Assembly (NCBI GenBank): GCA_026168455.1
Contig: CM047431.1
Location: 1,157,598-1,221,597, forward strand
Length of the DNA stretch: 64,000 bases
Reading direction: 5' to 3'
Origin: Theocolax elegans
Lineage: Eukaryota; Arthropoda; Insecta; Hymenoptera; Cerocephalidae
Shown here: positions 56,283-64,000 of the stretch, piece after piece
Layout: every line of letters starts with the position of its first letter
How positions within the stretch are numbered: position 1 is the stretch's first letter
Notes under the pieces: generated by a model
The model's database searches: none
Told to the model about the DNA's origin: nothing
Seen by the model: only the letters and a program-made list of their open reading frames with translations
Position numbers and translations under genes: made by a program

Positions 56283-59153
56283 ATGACGCTCTTTAGCCGA
56301 AAAGTAAATTCGTGGCTGAGGGAGCAATTGAAAAATCCAGAAGCATTAATAGCTTATGAACGGATCAATAATTATGATCCACATAAATTGATCATTCTCC
56401 TGGATACATTGAACCTGAAAACAAAAGGACAAAAGAAGACCTTAGTATGTCAATTATTTAGAGCAGGTTTGAGGCAGACGGATGCATCAGTACCATGGGA
56501 CGTCGACATTGATGAAAGAGGGATAGAACCCCCACTTACAACAAGAGGTATTGAATCAGACGGTTCAGAGGAACTTTTAGCCCAACAGATGAGCAAAGCA
56601 AATAAGGAAAAACAAATAATGAACAAAGAAGCAAATAAAGAACCAGAACCATCGACTAGTAGTAAAAGCTGGGAACAAACCTTAGCTCCTGTAACAATGG
56701 AGCAAATTGTCGCAACATCAACCACTACGAATTCAACTCCAACGGTATCGGTTGCATCGACATTAGTAGGCAATACGACAATGAAAATGGTCGCGATGCG
56801 AAAGGGTTTAATTCAATCCGCATCAACATCGCAAAGGATACTTGTACACAGCTTAAACGAAAGATTGATGCTTCCTTCAGAATTAGAGAGATTAATTAAT
56901 CAGAGCTTTGCACAGAATAAAAGTGCACAGTTTACTCAAACACAACGAGTAAGCCCTGATTCCTCACAACCATGCATAGAAACAACTGCACAGAATTCAA
57001 TACCTCAACAAAAACAAAATGAAGGAGAAATAGTCCCTATAAATAATGGTAATCACAGAACCTCAATAAATGTCAATTTATATCCCGAGGTACAAATAGA
57101 ATCCTACTACAATGCATCATCTGCTTCCAATTCAAACTCAAACACGGACTCAGAACACGAAGACGACTTAGAAGATAATAATGGGAATAATGGGAAAAAT
57201 AGAGAGAACTCGAACGACATGGAATATAACCAATCCACCGACTTCATCGAACCACGAAATTCTACCGGCAACAAAGTACACCAATTTTTAAACATATTGG
57301 AAGATATGACACAAATTAGTCATAAAACAAGTACTCCGTCACAAGCAGAAAGAACAGGACAAGGACAAAACCTTAGAGATACGGCTAAAACAGCATATCA
57401 AAAGGAACCAATGCCTTATGCTACTCCTGCTCCTAAAACTAAAAAGGCGGCGCCGAACACTAGAATTTTCGAAGAAAAAGAGAAACACGAAGAGGAAAAT
57501 AAGGAAAAAGATATAGTTGAAGAAGAGATAGAAAACAAAGAAAAGAGTAATGAAAAGAAACAAGATGAAGAAGATAAAAAGAAAAAATCCGAAAAACCAG
57601 TAAAAGAAAAGAAGAAAAAGAAGAAAAATAAGAAGAATAAAAAAGATGATACCGACGACGATGAATCGAGTGAAGATGATAGTAGCGATGAAGAAAGCAG
57701 TGATGACGAGAACGATACCGATAGTGATGATACAGATTCTAATCAGAGCGATGAGGACGCAGCTTCTACCAGTAAACAGAAGAAATCTAAAAAGAAGTCA
57801 AAGAAGTTTGATTTAGGAGAAAGTGAAAAGATACTCCGACTATTTAAAAGTTGGAATCTTTCATTCTCGGGAGAAGAGAAAGATAATCCGAATGAATTCC
57901 TATCAAGATTAATTAATTTCAAGAAAAACGTTCTAATGACGGATGCTCAATTTTTTAGAGGTCTCCCTTGCGTCTTTACAAAGAAAGCAAGCCGTTGGTA
58001 CGAAAATATACAAGATGAATTGAAAAAGAAGAAATGGAATGATTTCGTGAGATCCTTTAGAGCGCAATTCACTAAGAAATTATCAGAAACCGATGTCTGG
58101 GATGAGGCATGGAAACGAACGCAAGGGAAATCGGAAAATATAACCAACTACATAAGTTGTATGAAATATATCTTCTCTCACTTAAAAAAGGCTCCTTCGA
58201 CTAAAAAACAGATAGAAGTAGCATGGAGAAACTTGCGTCCAGATTATCGCAGGTATATGACGGAAAAGAAAGTGAAATCTTACGCAGATCTCGAGCAATA
58301 TGGCAGACGTTATGAGGATATGATAGACTTGGACAAGAGGTTTAAACCATCCCCAAGTCCAGAAAACTCGAAAATCCCAGAGGCCGTAGCACCAGAATTC
58401 TCAAAGATCGGAAAGGTGTCCTCACTGGAATCAAAAAGAAAAATTGAATACGAAACATGTCCCATTAATACGGAAAACCCGGTTAAAGTGAAAGGTAATA
58501 CTAAGGAAAATAAAAAGGAAAAGCCGACAAAGAAAATTAATCAAACGTTGCAAGCAACAATTGAGTTGCCGAAACCGCAATCAACAGTCGCGGCAATTAC
58601 CTCTCCTCCAATGTTACCGGTTACAAACCAGCCTCCGATTACAGGACAACGTCCCCAAAATTGGACCAGATGGTCCAATAATCCTCCGGGACGAATGGAA
58701 GGATATACAAGGAACTATGATAACAGATATAATATGAATGGAGATTATAGGAACAACATGACGTGGAGGAATAACGAACCTCCAAGAAACCTACCAAGCA
58801 CTAGTGGAGCAAGACCTAGGTTTACGCCGCAAAGGAACACCACACCTCCCCAAGAATTTGTAGGAGCATGTTTCCATTGCAACCAAGTAGGCCATAGGGC
58901 GTCGGAGTGTCCCACTGTAAGCTGCTACATATGCAAGCAAACAGGGCACAAAGCAACAACTTGTCCCACTAGATCAGCCCAACCACGGTTCTCGTGTCAA
59001 GTATGTGGCCAACCAGGGTACACATTCTCACATTGCCCAAATTGTGCGCAATTGAGACAGGCTTGGGGAAACGCAATTGCAGGGGGACAACAGGGTCCTG
59101 TGTCCTCCCAGCAACAGCACCAAGGACCCCAACAATCCAACAGAGGACAATAA
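56283..59153 (+). CDS. gag: Gypsy-2 Gag polyprotein (956 aa)
   Basis: The Gag is intact. Residues about 33-62 form a SAP-like motif (HKLIILLDTLNLKTKGQ, then LVCQLFRAGL). A long Ser/Asn/Gln-rich region follows. Residues about 396-506 are highly charged: a Lys-rich run (KKKKKKNKKNKK) then an Asp/Glu/Ser run. The capsid region starts near 517 (FKSWNLSFSGEEKDNPNEFL) and extends to about 690. A proline/Asn linker leads to CFHCNQVGHRASEC and CYICKQTGHKATTC, both CCHC, and to CQVC-x9-CPNC, the His-less third cluster, at about 862-921. It is longer than gypsy-1 Gag mainly in the disordered N-terminal half. The pol frame overlaps its 3' end through the GGGAAAC site. Confidence 0.94.
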   Translation: MTLFSRKVNSWLREQLKNPEALIAYERINNYDPHKLIILLDTLNLKTKGQKKTLVCQLFRAGLRQTDASVPWDVDIDERGIEPPLTTRGIESDGSEELLAQQMSKANKEKQIMNKEANKEPEPSTSSKSWEQTLAPVTMEQIVATSTTTNSTPTVSVASTLVGNTTMKMVAMRKGLIQSASTSQRILVHSLNERLMLPSELERLINQSFAQNKSAQFTQTQRVSPDSSQPCIETTAQNSIPQQKQNEGEIVPINNGNHRTSINVNLYPEVQIESYYNASSASNSNSNTDSEHEDDLEDNNGNNGKNRENSNDMEYNQSTDFIEPRNSTGNKVHQFLNILEDMTQISHKTSTPSQAERTGQGQNLRDTAKTAYQKEPMPYATPAPKTKKAAPNTRIFEEKEKHEEENKEKDIVEEEIENKEKSNEKKQDEEDKKKKSEKPVKEKKKKKKNKKNKKDDTDDDESSEDDSSDEESSDDENDTDSDDTDSNQSDEDAASTSKQKKSKKKSKKFDLGESEKILRLFKSWNLSFSGEEKDNPNEFLSRLINFKKNVLMTDAQFFRGLPCVFTKKASRWYENIQDELKKKKWNDFVRSFRAQFTKKLSETDVWDEAWKRTQGKSENITNYISCMKYIFSHLKKAPSTKKQIEVAWRNLRPDYRRYMTEKKVKSYADLEQYGRRYEDMIDLDKRFKPSPSPENSKIPEAVAPEFSKIGKVSSLESKRKIEYETCPINTENPVKVKGNTKENKKEKPTKKINQTLQATIELPKPQSTVAAITSPPMLPVTNQPPITGQRPQNWTRWSNNPPGRMEGYTRNYDNRYNMNGDYRNNMTWRNNEPPRNLPSTSGARPRFTPQRNTTPPQEFVGACFHCNQVGHRASECPTVSCYICKQTGHKATTCPTRSAQPRFSCQVCGQPGYTFSHCPNCAQLRQAWGNAIAGGQQGPVSSQQQHQGPQQSNRGQ
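59066..59129 (+). promoter_or_regulatory. Gypsy-2 -1 ribosomal frameshift signal: heptamer plus H-type pseudoknot
   Basis: G GGA AAC (59066-59072) is in the gag frame. After a 9-nt spacer, stem 1 pairs GGGGGACA (59082-59089) with TGTCCTCC (59101-59108), 8 pairs with one G-U. The loop word GGGTCC (59093-59098) pairs with GGACCC (59124-59129) as stem 2. The loops are 3 nt and 15 nt. The -1 frame is open through this region to 59209. Confidence 0.85.
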
Positions 59154-62100
59154 ATGAAGAAAGAATGAACAATCCAATAGAAATATTAATGACGAAGCAA
59201 ATAAGATAAGAAACGATAAAGCGAACAATGAAAGAAATAAGAGGAAAATAGAAGAAAGTTGGACGGATAAAATGAACAAAATGATTCTAGAGATGAATAA
59301 GAAAGTTACTATTAAAGAGATGCAAAAAGATGAAGAAACGATAAGAAAGGATGAAATGGAACAAGGAGAAAATTCCGGGTGCAAAAATAAAATCACCCTG
59401 AGTACATTCACTCCGGACGAAGACATGAAGTATGTATTTAAACAAGAAGAAACCTCCGACCTTACCAAAAGATCCACACTCTCCTCAGCAATAAAAGAAT
59501 TACATAGACAGATGCATGGCAATGAGGCTACTCAACTAGCAGACACTCCAGATAAGGCCGTTAAATCTACTAAAGATACCGCAAACTCTGCAGATACCTC
59601 TGGTATAAGTAAAACCTCCATTCCTCCTGTAGATAATTCAAATAACGCCTGGGAAGGAACGGGACTAACTGGGAATAAAAGGAAGGAAAATGAAGATGAT
59701 ATGTTAGAAAATACGAAAGGTAAAATAAAGGTAAAATTGAGAGATTATGAAGAAGATATTAAGAGAAATAATGAAAGGAAAAATAAAGAAATAGAAAATA
59801 ATAATAACAGAATTCATAAGGAAGAAATACAAAGAGTTGAATGGAATATTCTAGGAAAGGAAGAAAATAAACAAAAATCAGTAGCAGAAGCAAGTCTGGA
59901 AAACAGAAGTTTTGTTCGTTTAAATATCGACGGCCATACATTTAAAGGATTGCTCGATTCCGGTGCAATGATTTCCGTCGCAGGACCAAAGGTAATAGAA
60001 AAATTCAAAGAAAAACTCTTACCTTCGGACTCATACGTGAAAAACGCACATGGCGGAATCAGCAAATCCCTAGGAACTCTCAAATTAACATTAGAAGTGG
60101 ATGGATATGTAGATACATTAGAATTGAAAGCGCAACAAGTATTCGAGCATGATATCGTCCTGGGAAAGGACTTCTGCATGAAATACGATGTAGATGAAAG
60201 CCATAAACACGGTTTATGGAGAGTTCATGAAGGTCCTTGGCACAAAACCTACAGTGGTGATAGCACAGGAGAACAGACGGTAATATTTGCAGAATGCAAT
60301 GGAATATCAGAAGTCACAAATTCTCAACGGCATAAGGTGGAAAAATTAGTATCAAAAATACTACCTCCTCCATCAAAAACTCCGGGAGTCACAGACATGA
60401 TAGAACATCACATAGCAGTATTACCAGGCTCACCTCCAATACGTCACAAACTACGTAGGATGTCCCCAACGATGATCAACAATGCTCACGAAGAAGTAGA
60501 AAGATTATGGAATGAAGGAATAGTAGAATGGTCAGCAAGTGATTACACGAGCGCTCCAGTGATGGTTACGAAACCCGATGGAACATATAGATTTTGTATA
60601 GACTACAGAGATCTAAATAAACAAACAAAATGAGATGCATACCCTGTCCCAAATATGGATACCATACTAGATAGAATGCGACACTCCCGATTTATCTCGA
60701 AAATCGATTTACGACAAGCGTTTTATCAAATTCCGTTAGACAGATCAAGTAAGAAATATACAGCTTTTTCAGTACCAGGAAAAGGGCTCTTTCAGTTCAC
60801 TCGAATGCCCTTCGGGCTTACTAACGCTCCAATGACATTTCAAAGATTGATCGATGCTTTTTTTGGCGCCGAATACGTACCATACGTATTCGGATACCTC
60901 GACGATATAATTATCGCAACAGAGTCGTTTGACGAACACCTGAGATGGCTGGAGGAAGTCCTGAAAAAGTTAGTAAAACATGGCTTAACAGTAAATCGGG
61001 AAAAATGCGAATTCTGCTGTTCTAGAGTTACATACTTGGGATATGTCCTTCATAAGGAAGGGGTACGACCAGATCCGGATAAAATCGCTCCAATAAGAGA
61101 TTATCCAGCACCGAGAAATGTGAAAGAATTAAGAAGATTCCTTGGTATGGTTGGATGGTATGCTCGTTTCCTAGATAAGGACTCGGAAATGAAGATACCA
61201 TTACTTAAATTATTGAAAAAAGATTTGACATGGAAATGGGGAACAGAGCAACAAGAAGCTTTTGAAAGGTTAAAATTAGCATTAACTAAAGCACCTGTAT
61301 TGGCACGACCCGATTTTACCAAACCATTCTGCCTACAAACGGATGCTAGTAATTATGCGATTGGCGCAGCGTTAACACAGGATCTAGAAGACGGTGAACA
61401 TCCCATAGTCTACATAAGTAGAGTACTAACTGCAGCAGAAAGAAATTACTCGACAACAGAAAAAGAATGTTTAGCAGTACTATGTGCAATTAAAAAACTA
61501 AGACCCTACCTAGAAGGCTACAGATTCACCGTCATAACAGACCACAGTGCTCTACGCTGGTTAAAGAATTTACGAGATCCGACAGGCAGATTGGCTAGAT
61601 GGGCATTAGAAATGATGCAATGGGATTTCGAGATCGTGCACAGGAGAGGAGCTCTTAACCAAGTCCCCGATGCACTATCAAGGATGTATGAGGAAGATGG
61701 AAGGAAAATAATAAATGAAATAGCGGAAATGGCGGCATTTGAAGAAATAAAAGATGAATGGTATATTAAGAAAATGAAGGAAATACAACAATTCCCAGAA
61801 AGGTATCAAAATTGGAAAATTGAAGATAACATGTAATATAGATTTCGAAATGATCCTCTACTAGATCCCATTACATATCGAGAAGATAATTGGAAACTAG
61901 TAGTACCATTAGAATATAAGGGAAGAATATTACACGAAGCACATGATATACCGTCAGTTGGACACTTAGGAATAGAAAAAACATATGATCGCATAGCAAG
62001 GGAATATTATTGGCAAGGAATGTGGCACGACGCATACAAATATATACAACAATGTACAGTCTGTCAGGCGTATAAAACACAGCAAACGGGCCAACAAGGA

Positions 62101-62991
62101 TTAATGGGAACCAGAGTAGTAGATAAGCCATGGTATATCCTAGCGGCCGATCTGATGGAATTCCCTCCAAGTAAAAGTCAGAATAAATATCTAATTGTCT
62201 TCCAAGACTTATTCACGAAATGGATAGAAATAAAACCAATAAGGAAAGCTGATGGAAAATCCGTCGCAAAAGCCTTGGAAGACTTGATATTATTTAGATG
62301 GGAAACTCCGGAGTACTTCCTCTCAGATAACGGTAAAGAATTCGACAATAAACACCTTAAAACAGTTCTCGAAGAATATGGAATAAAATATGTCACTACA
62401 CCTCCCTATCACCCTCAAGGAAACCCCGTAGAACGCTGCAACAGAACGCTGAAAACAATGATAGCCATGTTCGTAAAGAACGACCATCGTTGTTGGGACG
62501 AACATATACATGAACTACGTCACGCCATAAATACAGCAATTCAAACATCAACTAAAGTTTCTCCAGCATTCCTAAATTACGGACGAAACCCGAAACCGGT
62601 AAAAAGTCTCAGAAGAGTAGTAGAAGGAACTAAACCGATATTAAAAGTGGACCCAACAATTTGGATAAACCGTGCAAAAAGACTGGATGCACTATGTGAT
62701 TTAGTAACTAAACATCTAGATCAAGCACACACTATCCAAAAATGAAATTATGATAAAAACAAACGACACGCCGAATTCCGAATGGGTGACTGGGTTCTGA
62801 GAAGAACACATTTATTGTCGAATGCCGCACAAAAATTCTCCGCGAAATTAGGTGCTAGATACGAAGGCCCATATGAAATAATTAAAGTCTTATCCCCTAC
62901 GGTATATTTGTTAAACATGGATTCAGGAAAAAGAAATGCGAAAGTGCACGTATCAGAATTAAAAAGATACATACCTCCCCGAAGGATGTAA
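59072..62991 (+). pseudogene. pol: Gypsy-2 Pol polyprotein, broken
   Basis: The -1 frame entered from gag ends at a stop at 59207-59209, while the main pol frame runs open alongside it and from 59272, so a 1-nt indel near 59200 is likely. Further lesions are in-frame stops at 60631-60633 (TGA, RT front), 61834-61836 (TAA, before integrase) and 62743-62745 (TGA, integrase C-terminal part). The domains are otherwise well kept: protease LLDSGAMISVAG; RT FCIDYRDLN and FGYLDD; RNase H TDASNYAIGAAL and TDHSALRWL; integrase zinc domain (HDIPSVGHLG ... CTVCQAY); core AADLMEF, LSDNGKEF and NPVERCN; module GPYEII. It ends at 62991, 54-90 nt before ORF3, and has no AT-hook tail. Confidence 0.92.
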
Positions 62992-63047
62992 GGTTGAATG
63001 TAAAGAATTAATGAGAATTAAAGAATAATATATGCAAGGTACATTTT

Positions 63048-63071
63048 GTTTTGGTTTTTGTCATGTTACAG
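63048..63071 (+). promoter_or_regulatory. Candidate splice acceptor before gypsy-2 ORF3
   Basis: A T-rich tract, TTTTGTTTTGGTTTTTGTC, is followed by ATGTTACAG (AG at 63070-63071) and the ORF3 ATG at 63082. The gypsy-4 ORF3 is preceded by a similar acceptor. Confidence 0.5.
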
Positions 63072-63081
63072 GTCTCAGACA

Positions 63082-64000
63082 ATGGACAAGGGCAAGACAC
63101 CGTCCACATCAAGTGATAAACCAACGTCGGTCCACTTCAGCGCGGATGGTAAATCGGTTCATGAAGACCCGGTCGTCCTACTGACTCGTTGGTTGGGAAT
63201 CCTTCCCAATCCGACACCAGTAGACGAACCCGCTTCCCCGCCGGTCCTCGGGTGGGCCGATCAACTGGCCACCATGTTCCGCGAGGACATGCTGGCTCAG
63301 GGGATCGTTCCCCCTGGGGAGGGGGGTAACGAGCCGACTCTTTCGGCTCAAACCACCAAGGCGAATCCGGACCCATCGCCCAAAGAGGAAACGGCAGAGC
63401 CGGCCCGGGAGAATGTCGACACCAACGACATAATCCCGCGAGCCCCTCCGACTCCTCCGAGGACGCTCTGGGCGGATGAACCGCTAGACGATGAGACGCT
63501 TTTTGAGGAAGATAATCGCACAGCAGAGCAGGCCGGAGATTCAAACGCCAACCAAGGCAAAGAATCCTCTCAGGCCCCTCCGTGCGACATCCTCCTCTCT
63601 CCTGGGCCAAGAACAGCTATGGAGGTATTTGAGAGCGGCCCAAAGATCTGCACGGAGGAAGGGTCAGAGGAAACCATGGGAACAGACCCATGGGATCCCA
63701 AAACACTCCCTCCGACGCCCCCCACTCACCCGGATCGGCTAAGAGCCTTAAAGGGGGAATAGGTAAAAATAGCGGAAGTAGCCTGTACCACCTTGGCTAC
63801 TCCTACAGAAGTGGAGACCGCCCGTGCTAGGGGTGCAATCCCCAAAAGATGGGGCATCCCCAATTCACGGAAACCCCCGGTGAGTGAGGAGGAGAGGGCC
63901 AGTCAAGACGCGGTAGAAGAACTATACGCCGCACTGGCCCGCTCCCCTGGCGGAGCATCGGCGTACACGAACGGTACGCTGATAGTCGAGGAGGAATCCC
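63082..64000 (+). CDS. Gypsy-2 ORF3 or adjacent element ORF, GC-rich, one in-frame stop, incomplete
   Basis: An open frame from ATG 63082 to TAG 63760-63762 encodes about 226 residues, rich in Pro, Glu, Asp and Thr and probably disordered (PPTPPRTLWADEPLDDETLFEE). After the stop the same frame stays open to the window end with similar composition (RKPPVSEEERASQDAVEELY), so the stop may be a mutation or a leaky codon. No signal peptide, membrane helix, Cys cluster or catalytic motif is seen. Base composition and codon use are strongly GC-rich, against the A-rich gag and pol just upstream, which suggests a different origin. It could be an acquired third ORF of gypsy-2 or the ORF1 of another retroelement inserted here. 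The missing 3' end prevents a decision. Confidence 0.55.

Larger units (their letters stand above)
54005..64000 (+). mobile_element. Gypsy-2: Ty3/gypsy element, running off the window
   Basis: The order is a 5' LTR (3' end at 54792, start unclear), PBS, a leader of about 1.5 kb with minisatellites, intact gag, frameshift signal, broken pol (59154-62991) and a GC-rich ORF3. No 3' LTR is seen before the window end. Gag and Pol are clearly related to gypsy-1 but A-rich in codon use. Confidence 0.9.

Noticed and set aside
57339..57563. Phe-rich minus-strand frames opposite gypsy-2 gag as membrane proteins
   Set aside because: They mirror the Lys/Glu-rich Gag coding sequence on the other strand.
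60631..62745. Three in-frame stops in gypsy-2 pol as possible programmed readthrough
   Set aside because: They are of mixed type (TGA, TAA, TGA), lie inside conserved domains, and gypsy-1 has sense codons at all three places. Ordinary decay is simpler.
63082..64000. Calling gypsy-2 ORF3 an envelope gene
   Set aside because: No signal peptide, cleavage site, fusion or transmembrane segment is visible; only the genomic position matches env.

Overview
The window reads as repeat-rich animal DNA, most likely from an insect and plausibly a hymenopteran such as an ant. The grounds are an AT-rich background with CpG-rich LTRs, Ty3/gypsy elements primed by a tRNA-Lys(CTT)-type site, a Penelope-like element with a GIY-YIG domain, a Jockey-like LINE and a piggyBac remnant. 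Species cannot be read from the sequence. No intact host gene is visible. The only host-gene-like sequence is a broken, intron-bearing copy of calpain-7 at 2.07-4.43 kb.

Layout. 0-2.1 kb: unassigned sequence, an 82-bp tandem repeat and a GC-rich retroelement-like ORF remnant. 2.1-4.4 kb: calpain-7 pseudogene. 4.95-18.8 kb: two 815-bp inverted-repeat arms around a 2.1-kb spacer, with a full-length Ty3/gypsy element (gypsy-1, 5762-15876) inserted in the left arm. 18.8-23.4 kb: two head-to-head Penelope-like copies, one ending in a hammerhead-ribozyme motif. 23.55-28.85 kb: internally deleted gypsy-3 with both LTRs. 29-32 kb: an LTR/PBS-like scrap, a piggyBac fragment and nested foldback DNA. 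32.2-35.3 kb: minus-strand 3' half of gypsy-4 with an extra ORF after pol. 35-42.5 kb: mostly non-coding, with satellite-like repeats, hammerhead relics, a foldback and a long (GA)n tract. 42.6-47.2 kb: decayed minus-strand gypsy-5. 47-51.7 kb: unassigned. 51.7-54 kb: internally deleted Jockey-like LINE. 54-64 kb: gypsy-2, with a complete gag, a broken pol and a GC-rich third ORF running off the window.

Functional picture. Gypsy-1 and gypsy-2 share one plan: Gag with an N-terminal SAP-like motif, a capsid region, two CCHC knuckles and a Cys4 knuckle, followed by Pol in the -1 frame. At each gag-pol overlap there is a GGGAAAC slippery heptamer followed by an H-type pseudoknot. The pseudoknot stems differ in sequence between the two elements but keep their pairing. 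Gypsy-3, -4 and -5 form a second related group. In gypsy-3 and gypsy-4 Pol ends in an AT-hook-like tail. Gypsy-4 and gypsy-2 each carry an extra ORF after pol, preceded by a splice-acceptor-like sequence, in the position where other lineages have env. Only gypsy-1 looks intact: all ORFs are open, one LTR difference was seen in 1399 bp, and there is a 4-bp target duplication.
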